This document shows, in pieces, positions 1 to 11,490 of a stretch of 64,000 nucleotides of DNA (positions are counted from its first letter, which is position 1; each line of letters starts with the position of its first letter). Source of the DNA: Quillaja saponaria (taxonomy: Eukaryota; Streptophyta; Magnoliopsida; Fabales; Quillajaceae); assembly GCA_029379385.1 (NCBI GenBank), contig CM055607.1:30811235-30875234 (forward strand). Reading direction: 5' to 3'. The notes below the pieces were generated by a model, which saw only the letters and a list, made by a program, of their open reading frames with translations, had not been told where the DNA came from and did no database searches. Made by a program: the position numbers and the translations under genes.

Positions 1-460
1 TCACTTTGAAGAGGAAGGGAACCATACAAAAGGCTCAAAATGATTCCTAGGCCCCAAAGCTTATAATAAGACTTTTTCCAAGTAAATCTAAATCAGGAGA
101 AACATTCGAATAGTTTACACGAAGGCCCAAGTTGTAGGAATAACTATTTTTCTATTTTTAAAATCTATACAATTTTCTCATAAGATATAAAATATAGTAT
201 ATTATTATCAAGAGACAAGAATAATTTAAAAATTATTCATTTAAATTAATAATTGCATGTTGTTATTCAACTTAAAATAAAATTCAAACTAATAATTATT
301 CTTAAAATAATTTTAATAATACAACTGAAAAATAAAATCAAATTGAAAAAAAAATGTTTACTATACTTGGCAATAACAATACATATTCTTTACAAACTTA
401 TATTATTTTACATTTATTGTTATTATGTTTCAGTTTTATCATAATTTTGAAAATGATTAT
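1..460. other. AT-rich intergenic DNA
   Basis: Very AT-rich sequence with no splice-bounded or family-like coding segment. The only open frame (253-444) is a low-complexity Lys/Ile/Leu string typical of chance AT-rich DNA. The last five bases (ATTAT, 456-460) are the left target-site duplication of the solo LTR that follows. Confidence 0.6.
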
Positions 461-3400
461 TGTGATGACCCTCACGACCCGATAATGAAAAAAAATAAAA
501 TTTGATGTAAGACGTTAATTTACATTATAAAAATAAATAAATTAATTAAATAATAGTATAATTAAACATGGTATAATTCGATATTTCAGTGGACAATTTT
601 AAAGTGTTGTGTATTTATTGTAGTAAGGTAAGTAGTAGTAAGACCATATAAATTCAAATGAGTGCATAATTAACATATAAGATATAAAAAAACTAACTAA
701 ATAATAAAATAATTATATAGTCAAGGTTAGCATAATTTAAGTTGTAATATAATTATTTTATTATTTAGTTAGTTTTTTTAATTTTGGGGGGTGATCTTTT
801 CCTTTCCTTTCCTGTGCTCTCTTTTTCTTTCCCGTAAGTTCTTTCTTGCTCTGGCTGGACTTCCCTTTCTTTCTCAACTTTTCTAGAATTCATTCTAGCA
901 GAGCTTTACAGCTTTTCTTTGCAACTGGTAATCCTTTTCTCTTTGGGGTTGCCAAATTGCTTTACTTAAGCTTCCATTTTCAGCCTTAACAACAGCTTGG
1001 TAGGGGGATTACATCAACCAGTTATGTCCTCTGTTTTGGTCAACGCAGTCTTGTTTCTTCTCTTTTTTCTTTTGTCGTGAAGCTCCTGCTGTGATTTCCT
1101 ATTAGAAATCCTTGGAACGAGTTGGTGAACAAGTTGAACCTTGGAAGCTTGCTGCTTTTCCGTGTTTTAGCTTCCTCCTCCTTCCTCTTCGGGTTGCATT
1201 AACGTTTAAAGGCAGTAGGTCCTCCGTTCGTGGATCTGGTTCGTAGTAGGTTTTGAGCACTTGTAAGGTATGTGGTTATGGTTTGTAAGCTTGTGAGGTT
1301 GTTGTTGTGAAAGCTAGGTAGCTTTAGGTTGTAGTTAAATAACCAAGCTTGTTGTCCCCTATTTTAGGCAGCAGCTTGGTTGCTTGTTAACCACTTGTGG
1401 CTGGCCTTGAGTTGTAGAAAAAAAAAAAAAAAAAGGGTTATGACTCTTTGGAGTCATGTCAGCAAGGAGTCTAAGGGAGGCAGAAAAAAAGAATTCTGAA
1501 ACCATGAGCTTAGTAATGCTTGAGAATATAATTGTTGGTTAGGGGAAATGTGGGAATTTCTTGTTGTTAAGTTGCTTGTTTAGGTAATTAATAAAAGTTT
1601 GTTTAAAAAGAGTAAAATAAAGAAAACATGAAACAAGAGCTATCAACCATGTATATATGTAAGATGATAAAGATAGAATGTGAAAAGGATTAGTAGTAAC
1701 TAAATGGGAGGTTTAGGTATTTTATTTGTTTGGTTGTTATAGTGTGCAAGAATTCTTAGTATTAAATTGGACCCTAGATGAAGTTAACTTGAGTTGTGGG
1801 TTGGATGGTAAAAACCTCTTAGCTAGGTGAGTAATAGGAATTTCTTAAACTAAACCTTATGATTATTGTGCATTAAGGACTTAAAAATAAGAGGTTAAGG
1901 GGGTTGTGAATTATAAAAGCAAAGTTTGATAAAAATAGTGTATAAAATAGTTAGGTAAAATAGAAAGTTTAGGATGCTGGCATTTTAAATTTAGAACTTA
2001 TATGTGTTAAGTAAAGCATTGTTGGTTAATGTTGTGAGCTAAGGATTTAATGAAAAAGGGTGATTAATGTAGGTAGAGTGATAGAAATGAGAATTAGGTG
2101 GTTTTGAAGGGGTGCAGGGGACAGATTTCGTGGGTGAAATAAATTTGGTATTTCAAGTGTCTTCGGGGAAAAATTAAATTAAGAGTTCAAAAGATAAAAT
2201 GTAGCTTATGGTCTTGAAATGTTATCTGCAAAATTTTGTAGCTTGGTTCTAAGTATGTTGTGAGTTAGAGCTGTTAGACTAGTCATGCAGGATTTTTAGT
2301 GCTCTGTTTTCGGTTCATGTAAGGAATTGAGTGGGTTCAAGACTAATTTTAAGAAAAGTTTCTAAATAAGAAAGGTAGATATATTTGTCTATTAGCAAAC
2401 TCAATAAACAAAATTTGATTTCTTTTTTCTTAGAGAAAGTTATGTTTAATTAACTAAGGTAAGGTTAAAGCTATCAAAATACTGCGTTTTACAGAATTTG
2501 ATGCAACTTCAAAGAATAAATTGTATTGATATACAAATTCCAAAAATTACAAACAATATACCTTTATAAAGCTACATGTGTCTAGTATTTAATGAATTTT
2601 ACGGAACTGGATTTAGAATTTCCTAGAGGAAGATATAATATTTAAAGTGAATACTGGTCCAAACCCCAAGTTGGGGCAGATTTAGTAGCTCTAGCTCATT
2701 AGCTTCTTCTTTTTTCTACTTTTTTTTAATTATTTTCTTTTTCTACCCTATGCATTGTCAAGACATTTAAAATGTCTTTTCATTATTAACTTTATCACAT
2801 AAAATACAATTCATATTACTTGACATATAATAGCTTAATATAACACTTTCATAAAGAAACTTATAAAAGTTGGGATATAAGCTTAATAATTAAAAGATTA
2901 TAACAAAAACGTTTATAAACTAAGTATTATTTGGAAATATGAATTTCAGTTCTAGACTCTAATGTGGACTTGATGGGATACGTGAACGAAAGTGTCAGTG
3001 ACAACTAAAATGAGTTACAGGTGAGTGGTTAATTGCTGCATTTAGGGGCTATATTAGTATATGTAATTATATGTTTATCTAAATATGCATGATATATGAA
3101 AAATAAATAAGTAAAGTATTTCAGTAATTTATTTGAATTATGTTTATTTGATATTGGTAGCTTTGTTTGACATTGGTTGTGGTTGATAAGGGCCAACAAT
3201 GTGAGATTTTTATGAAAAATGATTTTTATCTTCGAAATTAAAAATCCAAGTGCGCCTAGGATGTTATAATATAAAATTATAAGAGAATTCTAGTTCTGAT
3301 GAATTTTTTTTTAACTGACCTGTGAGATGGGTTGTGTACGGAAATCAATTTGTTGTGCGGGCGCATAAATGCCCGGTAGGGGGTGGTAATGTTGTGCGGG

Positions 3401-4091
3401 GCTGGGTCACTCATTTGCCTTTTGATTGCTGTGATTTAAATTGTGATCTTGAGTGTCATATAAATTGTGAATTTGTGCAAGTTATCACGCATATGTGTCA
3501 TGTGAAATGTTATATGAATAATATTCCATGATGCTACTATCTATTTGTTACACACTTGTATGGTGTGATGCTAGTACGCTTTGGGTACGATTTTCACTCA
3601 CGGAGTCCATATGACTCACCCCTCTCTTGTGGTTATTTTTTTTAGCGACAGGAGTTCTGTGTATGGCATCACCGAGCTTGGGACTGGTCGAATGATTGTG
3701 GTATGATACTTTCAGGATCTCAAACTTGCAGTTAAGGATGAAAGTTGCAGTCGCACTAGAGTTGTGAGGAGTCTAGTTATTTGTTTGATTAGAATATGGA
3801 CGGATCAAAACTCCTTGTTGTCTTAGTATTATTGTTGCATTAGGTCATGAGCATATGCATTTACATTTTGGGACATATTTCCTATTGTTGGGACTTTTGT
3901 CAAAAAATTTCAATAAATTCTTAACTGTTTCGTAAAATAAAATTCAAAAATAAATTTTTGTATCATAAAAGTTAACTTTTATTATTTGGATGTTTCAAGA
4001 GTCATGTTTGTTATTTTGTTTTGAAATCAAGGTTACGGAGGTTTGGATCTTCAATCCTCCGGTCAGTCATGCCTCCATAAGAGGTGTGACA
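461..4091. mobile_element. Giant solo LTR (about 3.6 kb)
   Basis: The segment starts TGTGATGACC and ends GGTGTGACA, so it has the TG...CA termini of an LTR with a TGT/ACA terminal match. It is flanked by identical 5-bp direct repeats ATTAT (456-460 and 4092-4096), the usual target duplication of LTR-retrotransposon integrase. It contains no gag-pol frame and no second copy of its ends, so a solo LTR left by LTR-LTR recombination is the simplest reading. LTRs this long are known in plant Ty3/Gypsy elements of the Tat/Ogre type; assigning this one to that group is inference. A large non-autonomous element with unrecognised ends is the alternative. Confidence 0.78.
685..780. repeat. Perfect 34-bp inverted repeat (hairpin) inside the LTR
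   Basis: Positions 685-718 are the exact reverse complement of 747-780, separated by a 28-base loop (719-746). The arms are AT-rich with a central AACTAACTAA / TTAGTTAGTT core. Such a fold may be a nested small MITE or a structured part of the LTR. No target duplication could be assigned. Confidence 0.85.
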
Positions 4092-4668
4092 ATTATTAAT
4101 TCATTTATTTTGGTTTATATTTTATTTTAAGTTTAATAATATAATACAATAATAAATTAGTTTAATAAAACTAAAATGATATGCACATCTTAATAATAAA
4201 ACAATAAGGGTATTTTTTTTTTATAAAAAAAATAGAGTTTAAACTAAGTTATAGTTTTAAAAATAGAGATGATGTTCATGTATTATTACTATAATATATG
4301 AGAGGTAGAAATAATTCATATAATTTCAAACTTATGATCCAATCACATTTTTAAAAGATATTCTTAAATTATCACCTACTACCGACATGACTTATATTTA
4401 TATACTATATAAATTTCTTTGCATTTTATTCTTATTTTTTTCTCATAGTCATAGGTTCAGAAATATCTTTTTGAATTGAAAAATAAATAAAAATTAGATT
4501 TTACTTTTTATTTTATTTATCTATTGGTTCACAGTTGTGAAATTTATACGCGGGTTGGGTCTTGAAAAGTGTTGGAAGTGTGGGGAGAAAAGTCAAGCCC
4601 GCCACTCGAAGGAAACAATCTGATACGTCCATTCTTAACCTAAATCGGACGGCTGAACAGGTCTTTTA
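4092..4668. other. AT-rich spacer upstream of HSP70
   Basis: Contains the right ATTAT target duplication of the solo LTR (4092-4096), then AT-rich DNA and the distal promoter of the HSP70 gene. No coding signal seen. Confidence 0.5.
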
Positions 4669-4701
4669 GAACATTCTGGAAACCAATCCCATTACTATAT
4701 A
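4669..4701 (+). promoter_or_regulatory. HSP70 core promoter: HSE, CCAAT box, TATA box
   Basis: A perfect three-unit heat-shock element, GAAcaTTCtgGAA, occupies 4669-4681. It is followed at once by CCAAT (4683-4687) and then TATATA (4696-4701), 126 bases upstream of the HSP70 ATG. The implied transcript start near 4,725-4,735 leaves a leader of about 100 bases that includes a CT-rich tract. This is the canonical layout of a plant heat-inducible promoter bound by trimeric heat-shock factors. Confidence 0.85.
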
Positions 4702-4826
4702 GCTTTACTCTTCAATGAATGCCGTCCTCCACTTTCTTCTGATATTCGAAACCCAGTACAGCTGCGGTTTCGCATATCTCAGATCCCTCTCTCTCTCTCG
4801 CTGAGAAAACAAGCGAAGCAATAGCA

Positions 4827-7488
4827 ATGGCCGGAAAAGGAGAAGGTCCAGCTATTGGAATCGATCTGGGAACCACCTACTCTTGCGTCGGTGTTTGGCA
4901 GCATGATCGAGTTGAGATTATCGCCAATGACCAAGGAAACAGAACTACGCCTTCTTATGTTGCCTTCACTGATACAGAGCGTTTGATCGGTGATGCTGCT
5001 AAGAATCAGGTGGCCATGAACCCCATCAACACTGTCTTTGGTAAGATCTTAGATCTCTTGCTTGTTTTTTTTTGATACACTATGTATTTGTTTAGTTGTA
5101 GATCTACTTTATTGCTAAGAGTATACTAGCTTAGACAAATAGTGACTTTGCTTAGTTTAATTTTGATGATGCTGACTTTGAATGTTGCTTTTCGTTGTAA
5201 CGTCGAACGGATCTAAGTTTTGCTTATACTGGAAAATTGGGATTCGGTTTGTACGATCTGCTATTATTACGCTGAGATCTGAAAAGAATCTTTCTGAATC
5301 AGGATATAGTTTATAAATTTGTAATATTAGCTTGTTTTTTAGCAATTATGAATGAAACAGTTTTTGAAATAATAGTGAGAATTTTCTAAAAGAGTATGTC
5401 TAAAAGTGATTGTAGCTAGCAGCCTAGATTAGTTTAGTTTATGATATCAGTAAGTATTTTTTGGGCTTATTTCTGTGCATAAGCTGTTGTAATTATATTC
5501 CTGGGGAGAGGGTAACATTAATATGCCTGATCTGGTTTATTCCAATTTAGTATTTTTGGCTATTTGTTTTGGTTTATGCCCATCATTCCTGAAACTCAAA
5601 TCCAGTTATAAGCCTTTCACTTTTATAGTATTTGCTAAGTCCTCTCTATGTTTTTTTTTTTCTTTGTTCTTTTTATTTTCGATTCTGATTTCATGTAAAT
5701 CTTTTCAATGCCCTTTAGTTGTATGGTTTTCTAAATTTATGAGTTTTGACCCTCCCAGATGCTAAGAGGTTGATAGGCAGAAGATTCACTGATGCTACTG
5801 TTCAAAGTGACACTAAATTGTGGCCATTCAAGGTCATTGCTGGCCCTGGTGACAAGCCTATGATCGTAGTTGCCTACAAGGGTGAAGACAAGCAGTTTGC
5901 TGCTGAAGAAATATCTTCCATGGTGCTTATCAAGATGCGTGAGATTGCTGAGGCCTACCTAGGCTCCCAAGTGAAGAATGCTGTTGTCACGGTACCTGCA
6001 TACTTTAATGATTCTCAGCGTCAAGCCACAAAGGATGCCGGTGTCATTGCTGGCCTTAATGTCTTGCGTATTATCAATGAGCCTACTGCTGCGGCCATTG
6101 CTTATGGTCTTGACAAGAAGGCAACCAGTGTTGGTGAGAAGAATGTCTTGATCTTTGACCTTGGAGGTGGTACTTTTGATGTCTCTCTCCTTACCATTGA
6201 GGAGGGTATCTTTGAGGTGAAGGCCACAGCTGGGGACACCCATCTTGGAGGAGAAGATTTTGACAACAGAATGGTGAACCACTTTGTCCAGGAATTCAAA
6301 AGAAAGAACAAGAAGGACATCAGTGGTAACCCCAGAGCTCTTAGGAGGTTGAGGACATCTTGTGAGAGGGCCAAGAGAACTCTGTCATCTACTGCTCAAA
6401 CCACCATCGAAATTGATTCTTTGTATGAAGGAATTGATTTCTACTCCACCATTACTCGTGCCAGATTTGAGGAGCTCAACATGGATCTCTTCAGGAAGTG
6501 TATGGAGCCAGTTGAAAAGTGTTTAAGAGATGCCAAGATGGACAAGAGCTCTGTTCATGATGTTGTCCTTGTTGGTGGTTCCACTAGAATTCCCAAGGTT
6601 CAACAACTGTTGCAGGATTTCTTTAATGGAAAGGAGCTCTGCAAGAGCATCAATCCTGATGAGGCTGTTGCATACGGTGCTGCTGTCCAGGCTGCTATCT
6701 TGAGTGGTGAGGGAAATGAGAAGGTCCAGGATCTCCTTCTCTTGGATGTAACCCCATTGTCTCTTGGTTTGGAAACTGCTGGTGGTGTGATGACTGTGTT
6801 GATCCCCAGGAACACTACCATCCCTACAAAGAAAGAGCAGGTCTTCTCAACCTACTCCGACAATCAACCTGGTGTGTTAATCCAGGTCTATGAAGGTGAG
6901 AGAACGAGGACAAGGGATAATAACATGCTTGGTAAATTTGAGCTCTCAGGCATCCCTCCTGCTCCCAGGGGTGTTCCACAAATCACAGTGTGCTTTGATA
7001 TTGATGCCAACGGTATCTTGAATGTGTCTGCTGAGGACAAGACCACTGGGCAAAAGAACAAGATCACCATCACCAACGACAAGGGTAGACTCTCAAAGGA
7101 TGAGATTGAGAAGATGGTTCAAGAGGCTGAGAAGTACAAATCTGAGGATGAGGAGCACAAAAAGAAGGTCGAGGCAAAGAATGCCTTGGAGAACTACTCG
7201 TACAACATGAGGAATACAATAAAAGATGAGAAGATTGGTGCTAAGCTTTCTCCAGATGACAAGAAAAAGATTGAGGATGCAATTGAGCAAGCCATCCAGT
7301 GGTTGGACAGCAACCAGCTCGCAGAGGCTGATGAGTTTGAAGACAAGATGAAGGAATTGGAGAGCCTTTGCAACCCAATCATTGCAAAGATGTACCAGGG
7401 TGCTGGAGGTGAAGCTGGTGTGCCAATGGATGATGATGTTCCTGCGGGTGGAAGTGGTGCTGGCCCAAAGATTGAGGAAGTGGATTAA
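4827..7488 (+). CDS. HSP70: Cytosolic heat shock 70 kDa protein (HSP70/HSC70)
   Basis: Two coding exons, 4827-5040 and 5759-7488, joined across a 718-bp GT-AG intron (donor g/GTAAGATC, acceptor CTCCCAG). The product is 647 residues, against about 650 for plant cytosolic HSP70s. The intron falls inside codon 72, a position conserved in plant Hsc70 genes. Visible signatures: the N-terminal [15 protein letters not shown] nucleotide-binding motif, then [12 protein letters not shown] and [13 protein letters not shown], the interdomain linker and substrate-binding domain ([14 protein letters not shown]), an alpha-helical lid and a Gly-rich tail ending in EEVD. EEVD marks a cytosolic/nuclear form that docks TPR co-chaperones such as HOP. 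Role: ATP-dependent folding and refolding of clients with J-proteins and nucleotide exchange factors. The start is the first in-frame ATG. A perfect HSE upstream predicts heat induction, although the intron is commoner in constitutive Hsc70 genes. Confidence 0.97.
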
Positions 7489-9346
7489 ATTATCTTGCGG
7501 TCAAGTTGTTTAGTAGTAAACTATAGTTTCTTATTTGTCTTTTGGATTCTGTTATAAACATTATGATTTGTGGCTTTTAAGTTTTATCTTAAAGCCAATG
7601 TTAAGATGTCTACTTTTGTTTGCGGCATTGTTATCCTGGTTCTTATAGTCCAGGGACCTTTTGATTTCAAATGTTACTTATAATTGCAGCATATTGCCAT
7701 GGGGATATTTGCCTCCATTAAATTTTTGAATGTGTTATCTGGATAACTTCATGCTAAGACCTTGCTTTGAACCAAATAAATATTTGCAGTCAGAAGGCCC
7801 TCGATGAATGTCTAGATAATATAGGTCTGAATTTGATGAATCATAAAGATCACACAGGGTTTGAAAGGGAATTACATGAAAAGAGAGAATTATGATTCTT
7901 TTTTTTTCTATCTTTATCTTAAAACAATCCAACTGACAATGTAATACCCATTTTATTTTCCTGTTCTGCAAGTTAGGGACGGGCCTAAATTAAAACATGG
8001 ATATCGCGTTAGTGAATAATTCTAACAGTTCGGCATGCATGAAAATAATTCAAGAAGATCATATATTTTGATTGTGCCCAAAACAAAATACGGCTCCGCG
8101 CACTTGGCAATCTCTCTCTAAACAGAAAATAGCCATGAGATCTGAATATGGACCAGTTAATACAAATACAATATAATCGTCAAACTAACAATGCGACACT
8201 TCCCCACCCTTCATAACCTCCTAAACCCTACAAAAAGAACTATCTGTATGCGTATCAATTGCTTAGCCCGTTATCTTTAAGCCACACAATATCATTCAAT
8301 TACGTCTTCATAGCATTATTGGCTCTTGACGCTATGCAGGGGCAATCTTAACAATATACATCAGGCATAGAGTAAGGATAATCCAAGAGCCTGGAATCAT
8401 AAGTATCTTCGGATATCAGTCAACTTATCAGTTTTCACGCCCACAACTATTCTCAAAGGTAAGAAAAGTCCAACTTTTGCAGTTAATCCTGATAGAATTA
8501 TTCTATAGGAAACACGATAGATTCTAAACTAAAAAGAAAAGAAAAAAGATTTGGCGTGCATTGCAAGTAAGACGATTCTTTTTCTGCAAATAATGCAGAT
8601 ATTGCATATTTCACACTAACTTAAATAACATGGCATAAGGACATCTTGGTGGATACTGTAAACTAGTGCAACAGTACATACAGTTCACTTTAATTAAGTT
8701 ATACATAATTGCAGGATCATCTCATAAGCACTACCATTTAGACTGGTTTGCAACCATGTATTGCTGGTATCACATTACTGTTGCACCTGCGACCTCATGC
8801 TGTGCCGGGAGATACAGTAAGGCGTCTAGGAAGGCCTTGTATCCTAGAGGAGATCCCTTGAAGTAGGAATTATTTCAAGAGCAGGATATAAAAAAGTTCC
8901 ATATGCTAATGGGAGTACACATTCTAGCAGAAAAACTGATACTACGCAATATATCTCTCAATAACAGAAAGGTAGACATTTCAAAATGTGCAGGATCATG
9001 TCAAAGCAATACCAACAGAAGTCATCTCTATGAGATAATGTAGCTGGACAAATAAAAGAAAAGGCCAGACAAGTACCAACACATGAGAATAACAAGCCAG
9101 GTAAGATCAAATAGCTTCATATTACTTATCAGAACCGGACATGAGTTGAAAGACTAGTGACTAAAACAATCAAAAGCTAACCAGATGCATGGGAACAAAA
9201 ACCATGGAAATCAGTGAGCAAAAGCTGCTAAAGACGAATGTGAGAAGCACATTCATATTATAGCTTACACTGTACGGGACAAAGTTAGTAAAACAATGAC
9301 GTACCAACCATGGCAATAACCCTAACAATTCTTGATAATGCCTATC
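7489..9346. other. Intergenic region between convergent HSP70 and HSP20-like genes
   Basis: Holds the HSP70 3' UTR on the left and, reading leftward from 9,346, the 3' UTR of the minus-strand HSP20-like gene. The stretch 8,690-8,870 is less AT-rich and carries a 66-codon frame, but it matches no family I know and has no clear splice context. No transposon ends found. Confidence 0.45.
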
Positions 9347-10852
9347 TCAAGTCAACATAAGATAATTGCCTCCAAGATGAGGACGGAGGCAAACACGGAC
9401 TTCATGTTCTTCTGGTCCAACACGGAGTTTTGGCACCATAATCTCAAGTACAGATCCTGGTCCATCATAATACGCTTCTATGTTGGCATCTTCAGGAATT
9501 CGATTTGAAAGTGGAATTTCACGGACAAACTCCCCAGGAGGGCAGTGTTCAGAAGATGGATCTGTAAGCTTGAATGTCCTATCATGCCGTTTAATAAATG
9601 GCATTCGAGATGTGCTCACACAAGATACCTTTATGATACCATGGGTGAGAGTATTCCTCCAAGAAACTTTTACCCTCTGAAGATCCACAAAAGGCAGGCT
9701 GAAGATAATCAAGTAGCCTTGTTCATCCTCATAAATTGTTTTTGCAGCGGTAACAGGACCATAAACATTCTTCATTACCCCACTAAAGTCATTCAACCAC
9801 TGTGGCTCATTTGGGTGAGTTTCAATATCTGGAATCCGATCAGCTGGAGGATTAACAACCAAATAACATTCATCACCATTCCCATGCGGGAAAAAGTCCT
9901 TTCTCCTCTTGTTGACAGGAGATAGGTCCATCCCATCACCATTGCTGTGATTAGGTGGATGAGTGGACAAATTCAGCCCAGACCCATTGAGCAATTTCTT
10001 GGAATGGGGATTTGAAGCAATTTTTAATGGGGGAGGTGGCCTCTCAAGTTCAAAGTCTGTGTTAGGAAGGTTTCTCCACGAACCGAAATCACTTGCTTCA
10101 GGTGGGATAGTGAAATTCAAATCTCTGCCTGTAAGTTCCATCCACCTTTTTCGTTCTTCCTCACCAAGAACCACAAGATTGGGTGAGGGAACAACCTCGA
10201 CCCCATGCACACATTGAGGATTTGAAAGTCCCCTATAATGCTTCCGTTGCATCCTGTGGGACCGGACAAATCCCTTGTCAACACTAAATGGAAATGGGCG
10301 CTCCCCTTGGCGAGAATGCCCATTCATGTAACTCCTTAGCTGCATCTTACCCAATGCATTTTCAGGCCTCTCCTTGAAAACCCACATATACATGTTTTCC
10401 ATGTCATGTTGTACCATGAAAACATCAAGCTTAAGATCAGTTTTATCAAACCCTGAAATACCGTTGCTATCCCTGACAATCTTTGCCTTAGATTTTTCAT
10501 TCAATGCAGGCTTAAAGTAAAAACTGAAGAAAAACCAAGCACCCCATATACTATCTATTCGCTTAGCACATTTCCGTCCAACTTTGGGAATGTTGAGGAA
10601 GGTCTCAGTTTCATAAACTTGAGTACTAAGCCCAACATCTAAAATATCACACTGGTCTGAATTCCAAGGCTGCGGAGGTGGGCTGCGCTCTGCTGACAGG
10701 GGCAGGTTGATATCAGGTGGGCGAGAAAGTATGATTTGCCGATTCATCTCCAAATCCAATTCCTCATGAGAAGAGGCACTTGAATCCATGGACAAGAGCG
10801 TAGATGGGTGATGATTCTCCATTGACAAAGATGTGAGCAGAGAATCCCCCAT
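9347..10852 (-). CDS. HSP20-like protein with C-terminal alpha-crystallin domain
   Basis: A single uninterrupted coding exon of 501 residues starting MGDSLLTSLSMENHH. Roughly residues 1-90 are low-complexity and Pro/Ser-rich. Residues about 90-250 form a conserved-looking plant-specific region (KVGRKCAKRIDSIWGAWFFF, KDLxLDVFMVQHD-like, GERPFPFSVDKGFVRSHRMQ). A basic NKRRKDFF patch near 315 could act as a nuclear signal. From about 355 to 490 is an alpha-crystallin (ACD/HSP20) fold: AAKTIYEDEQGYLIIFSLPF, then the AYYDGPGSVLEIMVPK C-terminal strand. Among Arabidopsis proteins I place it with the HSP20-like At1g20870 family, related to the ACD proteins that include IDM2 (active DNA demethylation); that functional link is inference. 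It is much longer than a classical small HSP and lacks an obvious I-x-I tail. It converges with the HSP70 gene. A 5'-UTR intron is likely (see the leader entry). Confidence 0.85.
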   Translation of the reverse strand: MGDSLLTSLSMENHHPSTLLSMDSSASSHEELDLEMNRQIILSRPPDINLPLSAERSPPPQPWNSDQCDILDVGLSTQVYETETFLNIPKVGRKCAKRIDSIWGAWFFFSFYFKPALNEKSKAKIVRDSNGISGFDKTDLKLDVFMVQHDMENMYMWVFKERPENALGKMQLRSYMNGHSRQGERPFPFSVDKGFVRSHRMQRKHYRGLSNPQCVHGVEVVPSPNLVVLGEEERKRWMELTGRDLNFTIPPEASDFGSWRNLPNTDFELERPPPPLKIASNPHSKKLLNGSGLNLSTHPPNHSNGDGMDLSPVNKRRKDFFPHGNGDECYLVVNPPADRIPDIETHPNEPQWLNDFSGVMKNVYGPVTAAKTIYEDEQGYLIIFSLPFVDLQRVKVSWRNTLTHGIIKVSCVSTSRMPFIKRHDRTFKLTDPSSEHCPPGEFVREIPLSNRIPEDANIEAYYDGPGSVLEIMVPKLRVGPEEHEVRVCLRPHLGGNYLMLT

Positions 10853-11490
10853 TTCAGCTCATGGATTTTATTGCTTGTCGGTTGAAAATTGCCATTCCAA
10901 AAACAATTGAACAAAACAACAATCTTATGAACACCATCTTTCAAATCAATCCCCACTATATCTCCCCTCCATCAAAACCCTATATTTATCAATCAGGTAA
11001 CAAAATCCTCACACACCCACATCAAAAATCAACAAATCCAACAAGATAAAATATCCCAAACCAGTAAAATGAAGAGAAAAGTTATTAAAAAAAAAAAAAA
11101 AATCAAACTTTTAGAGAGAAAGAGAGCTCAACATAATTAAGATATGATATCTCCTCCACTTTTACCTATGAAGACAGAGAAACTGATAAAGAAATTTCCA
11201 AAATGCTAAAGGAAGACAATATCTAACCCTAACCCAAGAATATCCCTAAATCCTCCAAATACAGGTGGGAAACACTGAATCAAAACCATCAAATCCATAA
11301 AAAAATTATAAATTTTATATCTTTTCGCACAAAATATCTTGTCAAAAAAAGTTTTAAGAAAAAGGAAAATGATGATTAGAAATTCAGAGACCCAGAAAGA
11401 AAATCAGAAGGGGATCTTCAAAGAGTTACCTTTTAGGATAAGCATCTGAGAATCGAGAAGAAGAGGGACCTCCAAAGGCGACGATGATGC
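10853..11490 (-). promoter_or_regulatory. Probable 5' UTR with intron, HSP20-like gene
   Basis: Read on the minus strand, a good donor AAAAG/GTAACTC occurs at 11,430/11,429, and the sequence down to the ATG at 10,852 is AT-rich and intron-like. This suggests a leader exon above 11,429 spliced to the single coding exon. The exact acceptor could not be fixed. The promoter would lie around 11,500-11,900. Confidence 0.4.

Noticed and set aside
253..444. 63-codon frame in AT-rich DNA
   Set aside because: Low-complexity Ile/Leu/Lys string with no start context or family match; expected by chance.
3322..3531. 69-codon frame within the solo LTR
   Set aside because: No resemblance to gag, pol or cellular families; the interior of an LTR is normally non-coding.
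5523..5765. 80-codon frame before HSP70 exon 2
   Set aside because: Lies inside the HSP70 intron and overlaps its acceptor; hydrophobic low-complexity translation.
5959..7382. Several minus-strand frames over HSP70 exon 2
   Set aside because: Shadows of a strongly conserved coding exon in other frames.
9480..10217. Plus-strand frames over the HSP20-like gene
   Set aside because: Antisense shadows; the minus-strand 501-codon frame explains the region.
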